Of a stretch of 64,000 nt of DNA, positions 60,101 through 64,000 are shown in pieces (position 1 is the stretch's first letter; each line of letters opens with the position of its first letter). This DNA is from Aspidapion aeneum (taxonomy: Eukaryota > Arthropoda > Insecta > Coleoptera > Brentidae): contig OY755047.1 of assembly GCA_963576565.1 (NCBI GenBank), forward strand, positions 25,055,171 to 25,119,170, in the 5' to 3' direction. The notes beneath the pieces were generated by a model, which was not told the origin of the DNA, did not search any database, and was given only the letters and a program-made list of their open reading frames with translations. A program made the position numbers and the translations under genes.

Positions 60101-60527
60101 CTCAACTGACTTTACGAATCATACATAACTCTTACTAGATAAAGAAACCTTGCATCTTAAGGGGTACGTGCATCTGTATGGTATATGGTGTACGGACAAG
60201 TCGAGGTTTTCGAAAAGGGCCCGTCTTATGCCTAGTCGATAGACACTATTTTTCAAGAAAATTTTATGAAAATCGGTTCAGTAGTTTAGAATCTATTGTA
60301 GGTCGGACAGACATACAGACACACACACACACACACATAAACACATAAAGATTAGCTAAAAGGATAGTTGTTTAAACCTTGTTTTTTCGTTTTAGAGGAT
60401 TCCTGATTTTCTTTTTACTTGTTTTTCTCTTACCTTTCCTTTTCCAGTAATTATAACGCCATTTTAGAAACACAACAAGCCCTAAAAGTCCGCAAACAAG
60501 ATAAACTATCAGGCCAAAAAACGACAT
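32990..60527 (-). CDS. Cytochrome P450, CYP6-like, complete 10-exon gene (509 aa)
   Basis: Microsomal heme monooxygenase of the CYP3 clan, most like CYP6; such enzymes take electrons from P450 reductase at the ER and oxidise xenobiotics or endogenous lipids. Joining 60527-60434, 58946-58821, 53405-53231, 50894-50731, 49701-49558, 49288-49112, 42646-42416, 41167-41037, 36916-36796 and 33156-32990 gives 1530 nt, an open frame of 509 codons plus TAA. Every intron is GT-AG and every junction keeps phase. Landmarks: hydrophobic anchor about residues 4-22; hinge near 32-43; WxxxR at W128/R132; I-helix AGFEPS at 313-318; ExxR at E371-R374; PENF at 427-430; heme loop [10 protein letters not shown] at 446-455 with Cys453 as iron ligand. 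Length is normal for CYP6. Ten exons and 27.5 kb are large for the family, because introns carry TEs. Odd points: Pro317 where Thr is usual and Asn429 where Arg is usual. CYP9 or another CYP3-clan family is the main alternative. Confidence 0.95.
33240..36540 (+). mobile_element. CR1-group LINE in P450 intron 9, antisense to the gene
   Basis: Near full-length non-LTR element: C2HC-like finger, endonuclease, RT and a C-terminal domain, ending in a tail of repeated AAAGTTAAA words (36518-36540). It lies on the opposite strand to the P450, between exons 9 and 10. The 5' boundary is uncertain. Only two or three lesions are visible in about 3 kb, so it is young. Confidence 0.85.
33289..36355 (+). 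pseudogene. CR1-like LINE ORF2 (endonuclease plus reverse transcriptase), frameshifted
   Basis: Non-LTR retrotransposon protein that nicks DNA and reverse-transcribes its own RNA. Order: [11 protein letters not shown] with a following H and C (finger, about 33390-33500); endonuclease from [13 protein letters not shown] at about 33582 through [16 protein letters not shown] (33982), SKIDLVLTN and ISDHYW; RT with [40 protein letters not shown] (palm Asp), [30 protein letters not shown] (catalytic FADD) and [14 protein letters not shown]-terminal [24 protein letters not shown] and NRAMRIIL. Breaks: a shift between the finger and the endonuclease near 33550, and a one-base shift near 35665 after the RT. 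The HST box and GVPQGS box point to the CR1 group (Daphne or Crack-like); clade not certain. Confidence 0.85.
36547..36618 (-). pseudogene. Decayed tRNA-Thr(AGT)-like sequence next to the LINE 3' end
   Basis: The minus strand reads TGGCTCAGTCAATAGAGC (D arm, A box), CTAGTAA (anticodon loop, AGT) and CCTGGTTCAAATCCAGG (T arm, B box intact). Acceptor pairing is only about four of seven and the anticodon stem is poor, so it is not a working tRNA. It could be a tRNA relic or the head of a SINE. It abuts the LINE tail directly. Confidence 0.6.
36796..36916 (-). CDS. P450 exon 9: PERF-like motif and heme-binding loop
   Basis: Codes residues 415-454 plus one base. It reads [16 protein letters not shown], the PERF-equivalent motif with Asn for Arg, then [12 protein letters not shown], the heme-binding signature with the axial Cys453. 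Acceptor AG after a T-rich tract at 36917-36918, donor GTAAG at 36795. The coding strand is minus; the longer plus-strand ORF over it is a shadow. Confidence 0.95.
37089..38052. mobile_element. 964-bp TIR element, copy 1 (P450 intron 8)
   Basis: Ends CCCAAATAGCACAA and, inverted at the right, GCGCTATGTGGG lie in TA context (37087-37088, 38053-38054). Interior blocks AAAACGTTGATTTTAAAAGC, GAACTTTTATAACTTCCTTT and AACGAGGGTAAAAAACACG recur in copy 2 at 42744. No transposase ORF. Confidence 0.8.
38157..39240. repeat. Dispersed repeat shared with 46640-47240, split by a MITE
   Basis: Shared words: TTTTGTGTTCTGTAGGCAAA, ACTGTTGCCAAAC, TAACGTTATATGCGCGGCAA and TCTCTAAATAAAGGAACT. The MITE at 38889-39166 interrupts this copy; the other copy gives the uninterrupted order. 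Confidence 0.65.
38889..39166. mobile_element. 278-bp MITE, copy A
   Basis: GGGACTTATTTGAATAAAAC and its inverted partner ending GTCTA lie between TA dinucleotides (38887-38888, 39167-39168). Strong long TIRs (ACTTTATTTTAGAGTCGACT region). Copy B at 62037-62314 has exactly the same length, in opposite orientation. Confidence 0.88.
39377..40692. mobile_element. 1.3-kb foldback element with GC-rich CGCCGCGG ends, copy 1
   Basis: Both ends carry clusters of ATTCGCCGCGG and CGGCCGATTCGCC (39390-39475 and inverted 40595-40685), flanked by CTGATTTTAG on each side. The interior is an inverted set of about 100-bp repeats with AAAATGGCGGATC, CATTTATGAACC, GGTCGCTGATTATTATTTTT and their complements. 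No ORF. Length of the direct flank fits an 8-bp target duplication. Confidence 0.82.
41037..41167 (-). CDS. P450 exon 8: K-helix ExxR
   Basis: Codes residues 371-414. It opens with [14 protein letters not shown], the K-helix ExxR plus the YPP block, then [24 protein letters not shown] in the beta-2 region. Acceptor at 41168, donor GTAAGG at 41036. It leaves in phase 0, the only phase-0 junction in the gene. Confidence 0.95.
41242..42125 (-). mobile_element. Hairpin/tandem-repeat TE family, copy 3 (P450 intron 7)
   Basis: Reverse orientation: the GGCAGTGCCCCGCC end is at about 41252, then three tandem units (CCACTTCCAGAAACGCTAGA) up to 41950, CCGCATATTTTACTACTT, and one hairpin arm (TACGCGAAAATGG) ending near 42125. 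The first arm and loop are lost. Confidence 0.7.
42416..42646 (-). CDS. P450 exon 7: I-helix (oxygen activation) and J-helix
   Basis: Codes residues 294-370 plus one base. The I-helix reads [18 protein letters not shown] with A313, G314 and E316 conserved but Pro317 at the usual Thr position. J and J-prime helices follow ([16 protein letters not shown]). It ends [10 protein letters not shown] just before ExxR. Donor GTAGGT at 42415 is less canonical than the others but is fixed by phase: the last G completes Glu371. Confidence 0.95.
42744..43725. mobile_element. TIR element copy 2 (P450 intron 6)
   Basis: Left end CCCACATAGCACAATCACG after TA at 42742-42743. It is collinear with the element at 37089 and in the same orientation. 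The right end is degraded (TTAATTGAACTATGTAG near 43720). Confidence 0.75.
43753..43782 (+). other. Hammerhead-like CTGATGA...CGAAAC motif
   Basis: CTGATGATCC, TTATATA, GGCGAAAC places a short stem between the CUGAUGA and GAAA core words of a hammerhead ribozyme, as seen in Penelope-like elements. The first stem-II pair is mismatched and stem III is not clear, so activity is doubtful. Confidence 0.25.
44262..44426. mobile_element. C/G-homopolymer hAT-type MITE
   Basis: A mutated left TIR (CAGTTCACTGG), C runs near 44269-44280, core ATTTTCGACATATTTCATGA, and a right end CTATATACGCCACTG. Same family as 15867-16056. Confidence 0.8.
44827..44857. repeat. Perfect 31-nt palindrome
   Basis: TACCACAGCCTACCT and its exact complement are separated by one base. 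Could be a MITE remnant or a stem-loop. Confidence 0.7.
45619..45690 (+). pseudogene. tRNA-like module with nominal anticodon ACA
   Basis: Acceptor TCTTTGG pairs only partly with CCGAACA here. D arm GCTTAATGAAAGAGC, anticodon arm TTTGC GTACAGA GCAAG and T arm CCGGG TTCTAGT CCCGG all fold. Loop position gives anticodon ACA, not expected in a normal eukaryotic set. Treated as a SINE head. Confidence 0.6.
45987..46058 (+). pseudogene. tRNA-like module, best preserved copy
   Basis: Acceptor TCTTTGG pairs fully with CCGAAGA (one wobble), D arm and anticodon arm as in the 45619 copy, T arm CCGGG TTCGAGT CCCGG perfect. Discriminator is C. A complete cloverleaf with intact A and B boxes, so pol III transcription is possible. 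Repetition of the module argues for a SINE rather than a cellular tRNA. Confidence 0.6.
46640..47240. repeat. Dispersed repeat, second copy of 38157-39240
   Basis: Same block order as the first copy, interrupted by the 154-bp MITE at 46962-47115. Confidence 0.65.
46962..47115. mobile_element. 154-bp MITE with 3-bp target duplication
   Basis: TGTCGGTATTCTTGAAATC and its complement GATTTCAAGAATACTGACA are bracketed by CTG at 46959-46961 and 47116-47118. Comparison with the uninterrupted repeat at 38470 confirms the empty site. GAGTACT inner repeats and CCCCGAGCG words extend the arms. Confidence 0.85.
47400..49106 (-). mobile_element. Hairpin/tandem-repeat TE family, copy 4 with full loop (P450 intron 6)
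   Basis: Minus orientation. The 5' arm is about 48957-49106 and the inverted partner about 48150-48300, enclosing a 650-bp loop that is reduced to about 45 bp in the copy at 16320. Then CCGCATATTTTATTACTT, two tandem units (47800-48050), (GAGT)-type run near 47630, and the GGGGCACAGCCATGCCCCC hairpin end near 47405-47425. The 5' end abuts the splice donor of P450 exon 6. Confidence 0.75.
49112..49288 (-). CDS. P450 exon 6: G-helix and G/H loop
   Basis: Codes residues 235-293 plus one base, including [20 protein letters not shown] and [15 protein letters not shown], both typical CYP6 blocks. Acceptor AG at 49289-49290. Donor GTAAGC begins at 49111, and TE homology comes up to within a few bases of this donor. 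Phase 1 in and out. Confidence 0.95.
49558..49701 (-). CDS. P450 exon 5: SRS2 region
   Basis: Codes residues 187-234 plus one base, starting [19 protein letters not shown], the hallmark AFGIEC(N/S)S segment of CYP6 enzymes, then the F-helix and substrate-recognition region. The coding strand is minus; a plus-strand ORF overlapping it is a shadow. Acceptor at 49702, donor GTAAAT at 49557. The following intron is the shortest of the gene (269 bp). Confidence 0.93.
49750..50473 (+). mobile_element. Hairpin-ended element, copy 1 (P450 intron 4)
   Basis: Each end is itself a hairpin: AGCTC(T)CAC...GTGTGAGCTA near 49750-49785 and TTAGCTCACACG...GTGTGAGCTTA near 50404-50450. Inside: (TCTG)n at 49888-49930, ATAACTCAAAGACCGCTTGC, and three about 110-bp repeats (GGTGGGGGTAGATTTC, ATATGGCG(T/C)GTGTGATAT). 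An inverted copy is at 55513-56255. Confidence 0.8.
50731..50894 (-). CDS. P450 exon 4: C-helix to E-helix
   Basis: Codes residues 132-186 plus one base. It begins with [17 protein letters not shown], the continuation of the C-helix (CYP6 consensus is close to LTPxFTSGKxKxMF), and ends ARFTIDVI. Acceptor at 50895, donor GTAAAT at 50730. Phase 2 in, phase 1 out. No other reading frame across it fits. Confidence 0.95.
51385..53090 (+). mobile_element. RTE LINE copy with 5' inversion (P450 intron 3, antisense)
   Basis: Same family as 15565-20290. 51385-51456 is the reverse complement of LINE sequence GATACGCTGACAAGAGCTAT and onward; from 51457 the LINE runs forward (ISEE... then [39 protein letters not shown]). 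It ends in (ATAG)n at about 53069-53090. Many stops. Interrupted at 51974-52188 by a palindromic insert. Confidence 0.8.
51974..52188. mobile_element. Palindromic insertion, Penelope-like candidate
   Basis: A perfect inverted repeat with 92-bp arms and a 4-nt spacer (51971-52158) plus 30 further bp, bracketed by ACTCTTCAATGTA at 51961-51973 and 52189-52201 (13-bp duplication). The empty site is seen in the LINE at 18846. Arms include TGATAACGGTTAG...CTAACCGAAACGTCG, which resembles the hammerhead-bearing terminal repeat of Penelope-like elements. Confidence 0.7.
53231..53405 (-). CDS. P450 exon 3: beta-1 sheet to C-helix
   Basis: Codes residues 74-131 and two bases of codon 132. It carries the conserved [16 protein letters not shown] strand and helix B segment and ends in the C-helix motif [10 protein letters not shown]128 and R132 form the WxxxR heme-propionate contact. 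Acceptor AG at 53406-53407, donor GTAAGA from 53230. Phase 1 in, phase 2 out. Confidence 0.95.
53584..53759. mobile_element. C/G-homopolymer hAT-type MITE (P450 intron 2)
   Basis: Degenerate ends GGGCGCAGCC and GGTGCGCCACTG, G run 53597-53609, C run 53624-53632, core ATTTTCCACATATTTCATGA. Same family as 15867. Confidence 0.8.
53901..54050. mobile_element. 150-bp MITE related to the 60637 element
   Basis: Ends GCCCAGTCATTTTAAGAATC and, inverted, ACTGACTGGGC. Inner words GAATATGTGGGGATGTG and CCAAGTTTCAGGGTTTTTTT match both ends of the large element at 60637-62761, so this is a deletion derivative. Confidence 0.8.
54190..55370. mobile_element. SINE-unit copy interrupted by a TIR element
   Basis: 54190-54415 and 55215-55370 match the unit at 45470-46145 (GTTTTCATACCTGTGACAGT; GATTCCGGGTTCGAGTCCCG with only the 3' half of the tRNA module). 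Confidence 0.7.
54416..55214. mobile_element. 799-bp element with perfect 34-bp TIRs and 5-bp target duplication
   Basis: GATAGTTTAAGTTGTGCTAC continuing to TTTTTACGTAA is exactly mirrored at 55181-55214. TAATA lies on both sides (54411-54415, 55215-55219), and the empty site is seen at 45535. A plus-strand ORF at 54912-55109 has no recognisable domain. An older copy is at 8613-11870. Confidence 0.88.
55513..56255 (-). mobile_element. Hairpin-ended element, copy 2 (P450 intron 2)
   Basis: Inverted relative to 49750-50473 and collinear with it throughout, including GCCAATATATGGGCCCC, three about 110-bp repeats and (CAGA)n at 56062-56115. Confidence 0.8.
56405..56520 (-). mobile_element. tRNA-Gly-derived SINE, second copy
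   Basis: Minus strand GGTCCGGGTTCGATTCCTGG (B box) and body GATTGGATGGAAAGTCCCAG, then a poly-A near 56405-56412. Head truncated. A fragment of the palindrome family (TTTTTGGACTTCCATTATCG) precedes it at 56380. Confidence 0.75.
57109..58317. mobile_element. Foldback element with CGCCGCGG ends, copy 2 (P450 intron 2)
   Basis: Same structure as 39377-40692: ATTCGCCGCGG clusters at 57121-57215 and 58235-58312, inner AAAATGGCG, CATTTATGAACCGATTTGC and GGTCGCTGATTATTATTTTT blocks in both orientations. TTTAAAA on both flanks. A C/G-homopolymer MITE (about 57680-57825) sits at its centre. Confidence 0.8.
57680..57825. mobile_element. C/G-homopolymer hAT-type MITE nested in the foldback centre
   Basis: G runs at 57683-57690 and 57704-57713, core TATTCATGCAATATGTGAAA, ending GGGCCGAGGCCCCGAGG. 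Ends eroded. Confidence 0.65.
58821..58946 (-). CDS. P450 exon 2: hinge and A-helix region
   Basis: Codes residues 32-73 plus one base. It starts with a [13 protein letters not shown] hinge, the equivalent of the proline-rich GxPxxxPxPFxGN segment of CYP6 proteins, then the A-helix region ([18 protein letters not shown]). Acceptor AG at 58947-58948, donor GTAAGT at 58820-58815. It enters and leaves in phase 1. Confidence 0.93.
59085..59559 (+). mobile_element. Probable tRNA-derived SINE or TE with SINE-like head (P450 intron 1)
   Basis: GTGCCGTGGTATGGTCGTCG and GGTACCAGGCTCGCGTCTCG resemble degenerate A and B boxes. The downstream body (59200-59550) is less AT-rich than the flanks with AAGTTGACCTTGATCATCGA and CAACTCACGACGATC. 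No ORF. Family not recognised. Confidence 0.45.
59560..60120. mobile_element. 561-bp foldback MITE (P450 intron 1)
   Basis: GATTCATAAAGTTAGTTGAG at the left and its mirrored CTCAACTGACTTTACGAATC at the right. Repeated TTGAGGTTCAGTTGA and TCAACTGAACCTCAAC words inside both arms. Confidence 0.78.
60434..60527 (-). CDS. P450 exon 1: start codon and membrane anchor
   Basis: Codes residues 1-31 plus the first base of codon 32. It begins [20 protein letters not shown], a typical uncleaved N-terminal ER anchor, followed by a basic stop-transfer stretch ([10 protein letters not shown]). The donor GTAAG lies at 60433-60429. This exon is too short to show as a convincing ORF; it was found by phase matching to exon 2, whose first codon is completed by the final G here. 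Confidence 0.9.
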
Positions 60528-60636
60528 ATTTTTTATAAATTATATTACTGTAGGAACTATTTATCTTACAGCAACTAAATAGTTTAAGAAAAAGCAATAA
60601 AATGTTGATCAGTATTACCGTTAAAAAAGATAAATA
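60528..60636 (-). promoter_or_regulatory. Short P450 5' flank between start codon and upstream TE
   Basis: Only about 109 bp separate the P450 ATG from the end of the TIR element at 60637. The stretch is AT-rich with TATAATTTATAAAA-like sequence right before the ATG, too close to serve as a TATA box for it. The promoter and transcription start must therefore lie in this short stretch, inside the TE, or beyond it. This placement is inference. Confidence 0.35.
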
Positions 60637-61042
60637 GCCCAGTCATATTAGGAATCTACCTGGAAAAAAATAGGTGCAAACTGGATTTTTGTATAGTTAT
60701 TCTTTAGCATCCGGGACACATCCCCACATATTCTCCCCCAAAATCCTCCTTGAGCTTCGCTAGATATAAGGCCCCAAATGTTCTAAAAATCATTTCTTTG
60801 TTATTTTCTCGAAAACTAATAACTTTTTCAAAAAAAGTCAAAGGTGACAAGATACGCAAAATCGTTTGGTCTATATTAAGAAATTAATAAAAAAACTTAA
60901 CATTTTTAAAAATAATTTTTTTCCCACTCTGTGCGTACCTTACTTTAAAATTGTTAAAACTTTATAATATTAAGCTTGTTCCCCACTTGTATCAAAATAT
61001 CATTTACTAAAATTTAGTTTTTGTTTTTTTAAAGTTAAACAA

Positions 61043-61082
61043 AGTTAAGTCACAGATCACCTAACAGTGGTTAGGTGATCTG
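61043..61082. repeat. Hairpin with CACAGATCACCTAAC arms
   Basis: CACAGATCACCTAAC and its complement GTTAGGTGATCTGTG are separated by a few bases; a related hairpin (GGATCACCTT) is at 29932-29956. Confidence 0.6.
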
Positions 61083-61665
61083 TGGTTAAGTAAAGGTTTG
61101 GAAAGTAGTTAATACTAGCTGGACCACCATTGGAATTTTGAAAATTATATTTTTATACAATTAGGAACTGTACGACACAAAAAAACATAATATTAAAATT
61201 ATTTTACTTCTGTTTAGAAACAGTGATAAAATACTCGCAAATGCGCACATTTTTATTTTATTTGAAATTCCAGCCTAACAGATATTAAATATTTTTCTAA
61301 AGTTTTAGAAAAAAGACTGTTTGACTTAACTTAAATATGACAAAGGGGTTTAGACAAATTAAACATAAAGGTAATGATCTATCTCTATCATAAGGGTGGT
61401 TTATTCAGGATTAAAAATTATAAACAGAGGTACATACTTACATAACGTTTTAACAAATACTCATTAATATGTAATTTTTAGTTTTTATGTCAAGATTTTT
61501 CGCCAAGGCTGTCGGCTATATGTACATGGATAAATTATGTTTGTAGAAATGTTAGAAACCAAAGCTTTTAGTATATTATATATTGGGGAGAAATCATCAA
61601 CGACTATTCGGTAAAACTTCATGTACTCATGTTGATGATTTTAAATGCTTAAAAAACCACCTAAA

Positions 61666-61795
61666 ACCCGGTTCCCACCTACGACTTTCTCGTGCGTGCC
61701 CGCGCACGCGTCACATGACTGTCATAACATTTCATATTAAGATCATGTGACGTGTGAGCGGGCACCCACGAGAAAGTCGTAGGTGGGAACCGGGT
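61666..61795. mobile_element. 130-bp MITE
   Basis: ACCCGGTTCCCACCTACGAC and a perfect mirror at 61770-61795, with GCGTGCCCGC and GCGGGCAC inner pairs around ATCATGTGACG. Confidence 0.85.
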
Positions 61796-62036
61796 GTTAG
61801 GTTACATTTATTTTGTTTAAACCCTTTTGTCCCATTAAAGTTTATAGTGAAACATTATTTTTGCTATCAATAGCAGTTTGGCTGGAATTTCAAATATAAT
61901 AAAGTGTGCACATTTGCGCATATTTTAAAGCTGTTTCTACCCAGAAGTTGAACTTTTTTATATACACTTTTTTTCCATACGGTGCTTAATCGAATAAAAA
62001 TATGTTTTCCTTGTCCCATTGGCGGTCCTGATAATA

Positions 62037-62314
62037 GACACTTATTGGAATAAAACATGATCCTATTTTAAAATCGACCCTATTGTGACAGATTTACATA
62101 TAAAAAGCAGCTGCTCTACTTCAAAATTCGGCCTTTGTGTATTTAAAAACCGGACTTATTAGTGTCGGTATTTATTAAATGAAAGTTAGCGTCTTTATTA
62201 TTAAATTTGGCTTTGGTATGTCAATTTTGAAAGGTCAGCTGTTAGGTTTCTGTGTAAATGTGTCAAAATAAAGTCGACTCTAAAATAAAGTCAGGTTTTA
62301 TTCCAATAAGTCCC
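62037..62314. mobile_element. 278-bp MITE, copy B
   Basis: Same family and exact length as 38889-39166, in inverted orientation. TA at 62035-62036 and 62315-62316. Right arm AAAATAAAGTCGACTCTAAA then ATTCCAATAAGTCCC. Confidence 0.88.
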
Positions 62315-62763
62315 TATTATTGACCATTGGCCAAAGCCTTACTTAAAATGGTTTAACTTTTAAGAAACAAAAACTAAATTTGTGTACATGGTGTTTTGTA
62401 CATGTGGGGATCAAGCTTATTGTTATAAATTAGTAAAATTTTAAAACAACTAAATTACAGGGTAGAAAAAAAATTAAATTAAAAAAAATTTCATTTTTCT
62501 AAAATATATTTTTAAAAATGTTAGGTTAGGTTTTTTTTTCATTTTACGTTATAGAACGAATGATTTGGCGTATTAGTTCGCTCCTAACTTTTTTTAAAAA
62601 AGTTATTAGTTTTCGAGAAAATCGCAAAATACTAATGTTTATGACCTTTGGGGCCTTATATCTAGCGAAGCTCAAGGGTGCTAAGTAATATTTATATAAA
62701 AATCTTGTATGCACCTATTATTTTCCAAGTTTCAGGGTTTTTTCACCTAATATTACTGGGCTA

Positions 62764-63480
62764 AAAGGAATTGTTTTTCTTACAAAATGAATGAAAGCTG
62801 ATTTAAAAATTAATCTTTTTGCAAAAGAAACAACAATGGTAATTCAATGTTAAAAGTGTTCTTTAAAGTGCATTAATTATAACATTGTAATTTTAATTAG
62901 GTGCGCACAATGTTATGCAATTAAAATTTATTTTGAGTGTCCGCCTTTGTTTGACAAAGGTTAATAAACAAAAAGGTTTTAATTTGTTTGTTTTATTAAA
63001 TGTTGCATATTATTATATGGCTTTGAGATTAGGTACAAACGAAGAAAAACTTTCTTAGAAACTATTTTAATTTTAAAACAAATACAGTTAATAACACATT
63101 AGCTTTGGCTTATATGTTCTATTATTACCTTTCCCCTTCCGTCCTTTTGTTATTAAAAATAAAACCAAATATATTTTCAAAAACCTAAGTTGTGTAAAAA
63201 AGGCTTTCTGTATCCAGGGGTGCAACTGGAAGGCTATCAAAAGGTACTGAATTTTACCAAAATTTTTGACACTGCAGTTTTCCATTAGCGTTATTACGTA
63301 GCACAAATTTTATTATGCAGCGCCATTTTTCGAAAAATAATTTTTATACAAGCGTGTAGAAAATGTGATTTTCCACACGCTTTCAACACAGAAATGTGAA
63401 ATTTTGAAAAACTTGTATAGATTTAAACGCAGCCCACGAGAAAAACCGGCCCGGGCGCGGAAATATCACGTGACCGTAGG
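62764..63480. other. AT-rich intergenic DNA
   Basis: No gene or TE recognised. The minus-strand ORF at 63088-63306 has no domain. Confidence 0.35.
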
Positions 63481-63499
63481 AGGGTCACAAAAGAACATG

Positions 63500-64000
63500 A
63501 GCATGAAGTTAGCGAAGCACCCATCGCAGATCGAATCGTGACTAGGTGGATAATTTGCCGTTAATTAGTCGGGAATTAGTTGTGGAAAAATTAATTTTGT
63601 CGCTCTTATTTTTGACCATTTTTGAGGGTGCTTCGCTAACTTCATATGAAGTTAGCGAAGCACCCTCGTAAAAATGGCTTTAATCAAAATCGAATATGGT
63701 GGATAATTTGCCGCTAATTAGTCGTGAATTAGTTGTGGAAAAATTAATTTCGTCGCTCTCATTTTTGACCCTTTTTTTGGGTGCTTCGCTAACGTCATAT
63801 TTTGGCACCCATCGCAAATCGAACCGCTACTAGGTGGATAATTTGCCGTCAATTAGTCGTGAATTAGTTGTGGAAAAATTAATTTTGTCGCTTTTATTTT
63901 TGACCGTTTTTGAGGGTGCTTCGCTAACTTCATATGAAGTTAGCGAAGCACCCTCAAAAACGGTCAAAAATAAGAGCCACAAAATTAATTTTTCCACAAC
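63500..64000. repeat. Palindromic repeat array running off the window
   Basis: About 140-165-bp units (GGATAATTTGCCGTTAATTA, TAGTTGTGGAAAAATTAATT, GTGCTTCGCTAAC) occur at 63540, 63700, 63835 and, inverted, after 63934. Exact 44-nt palindromes with CTTCATATGAAG at the centre lie at 63624-63667 and 63912-63955; the second extends to near-perfect arms of more than 60 bp ending at the window edge. Confidence 0.8.

Larger units (their letters stand above)
60637..62761. mobile_element. 2.1-kb TIR element adjacent to the P450 start
   Basis: GCCCAGTCATATTAGG and, inverted, CCTAATATTACTGGGC lie between TA dinucleotides (60635-60636, 62762-62763). Arms share TAGGTGCA, GGGGCCTTATATCTAGCGAA and AGTTATTAGTTTTCGAGAAA in opposite orientation over about 200 bp. 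No transposase ORF. It carries nested MITEs at 61666-61795 and 62037-62314 and a hairpin at 61043-61082. Superfamily probably Tc1/mariner-like from the TA duplication. Confidence 0.78.

Noticed and set aside
63500..64000. CRISPR array
   Set aside because: Units alternate in orientation, are 140-165 bp long and lie in a eukaryotic genome.

Overview
The window is AT-rich eukaryotic DNA from an animal, most likely an insect. It carries one well supported protein-coding gene, and most of the rest is transposable-element (TE) sequence. The insect call rests on a split CYP6-type (CYP3 clan) cytochrome P450, mariner, RTE-like and CR1-like elements, and tRNA-derived SINEs. The order of insect cannot be fixed from this sequence.

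The central gene is a P450 on the minus strand, 60527 down to 32990. I rebuilt it as ten exons with canonical splice sites and phases that all agree. They give one uninterrupted frame of 509 codons. The start codon, membrane anchor, WxxxR, I-helix, ExxR, FxxGxRxCxG heme loop and stop are all present. The gene spans about 27.5 kb for 1.5 kb of coding sequence because its introns are packed with TEs: a CR1-like LINE in intron 9, foldback elements in introns 2 and 8, an RTE LINE in intron 3, and SINEs and MITEs in introns 1, 2 and 6. A 2.1-kb TIR element ends only about 109 bp upstream of the start codon.

Layout: 1-321 LINE tail; 3053-4158 two phase-compatible candidate exons of an unidentified minus-strand gene leaving the window to the left; 6440-7222 decayed mariner; 8613-11870 three-level TE nest with an RTE-type reverse transcriptase in the middle; 11950-15376 tandem repeats and MITEs, including a hAT-type element with a clean 8-bp TSD; 15560-20290 one RTE LINE broken by three later insertions; 20713-28600 MITEs, foldbacks and AT-rich DNA, with a candidate last exon (23005-23130) and a candidate first exon (28846-28921) of a second unidentified minus-strand gene; 30541-32870 MITEs and a tRNA-Gly-derived SINE; 32990-60527 the P450 gene; 60637-62761 the upstream TIR element with nested MITEs; 63500-64000 a palindromic repeat array running out of the window.

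The P450 is the only intact gene. Microsomal CYP6 enzymes typically oxidise plant toxins and insecticides, and TE insertion next to such genes is a known route to altered expression. No CRISPR array, rRNA gene or intact functional tRNA was seen. I cannot see expression or homology-search data, so family names below superfamily level are tentative.
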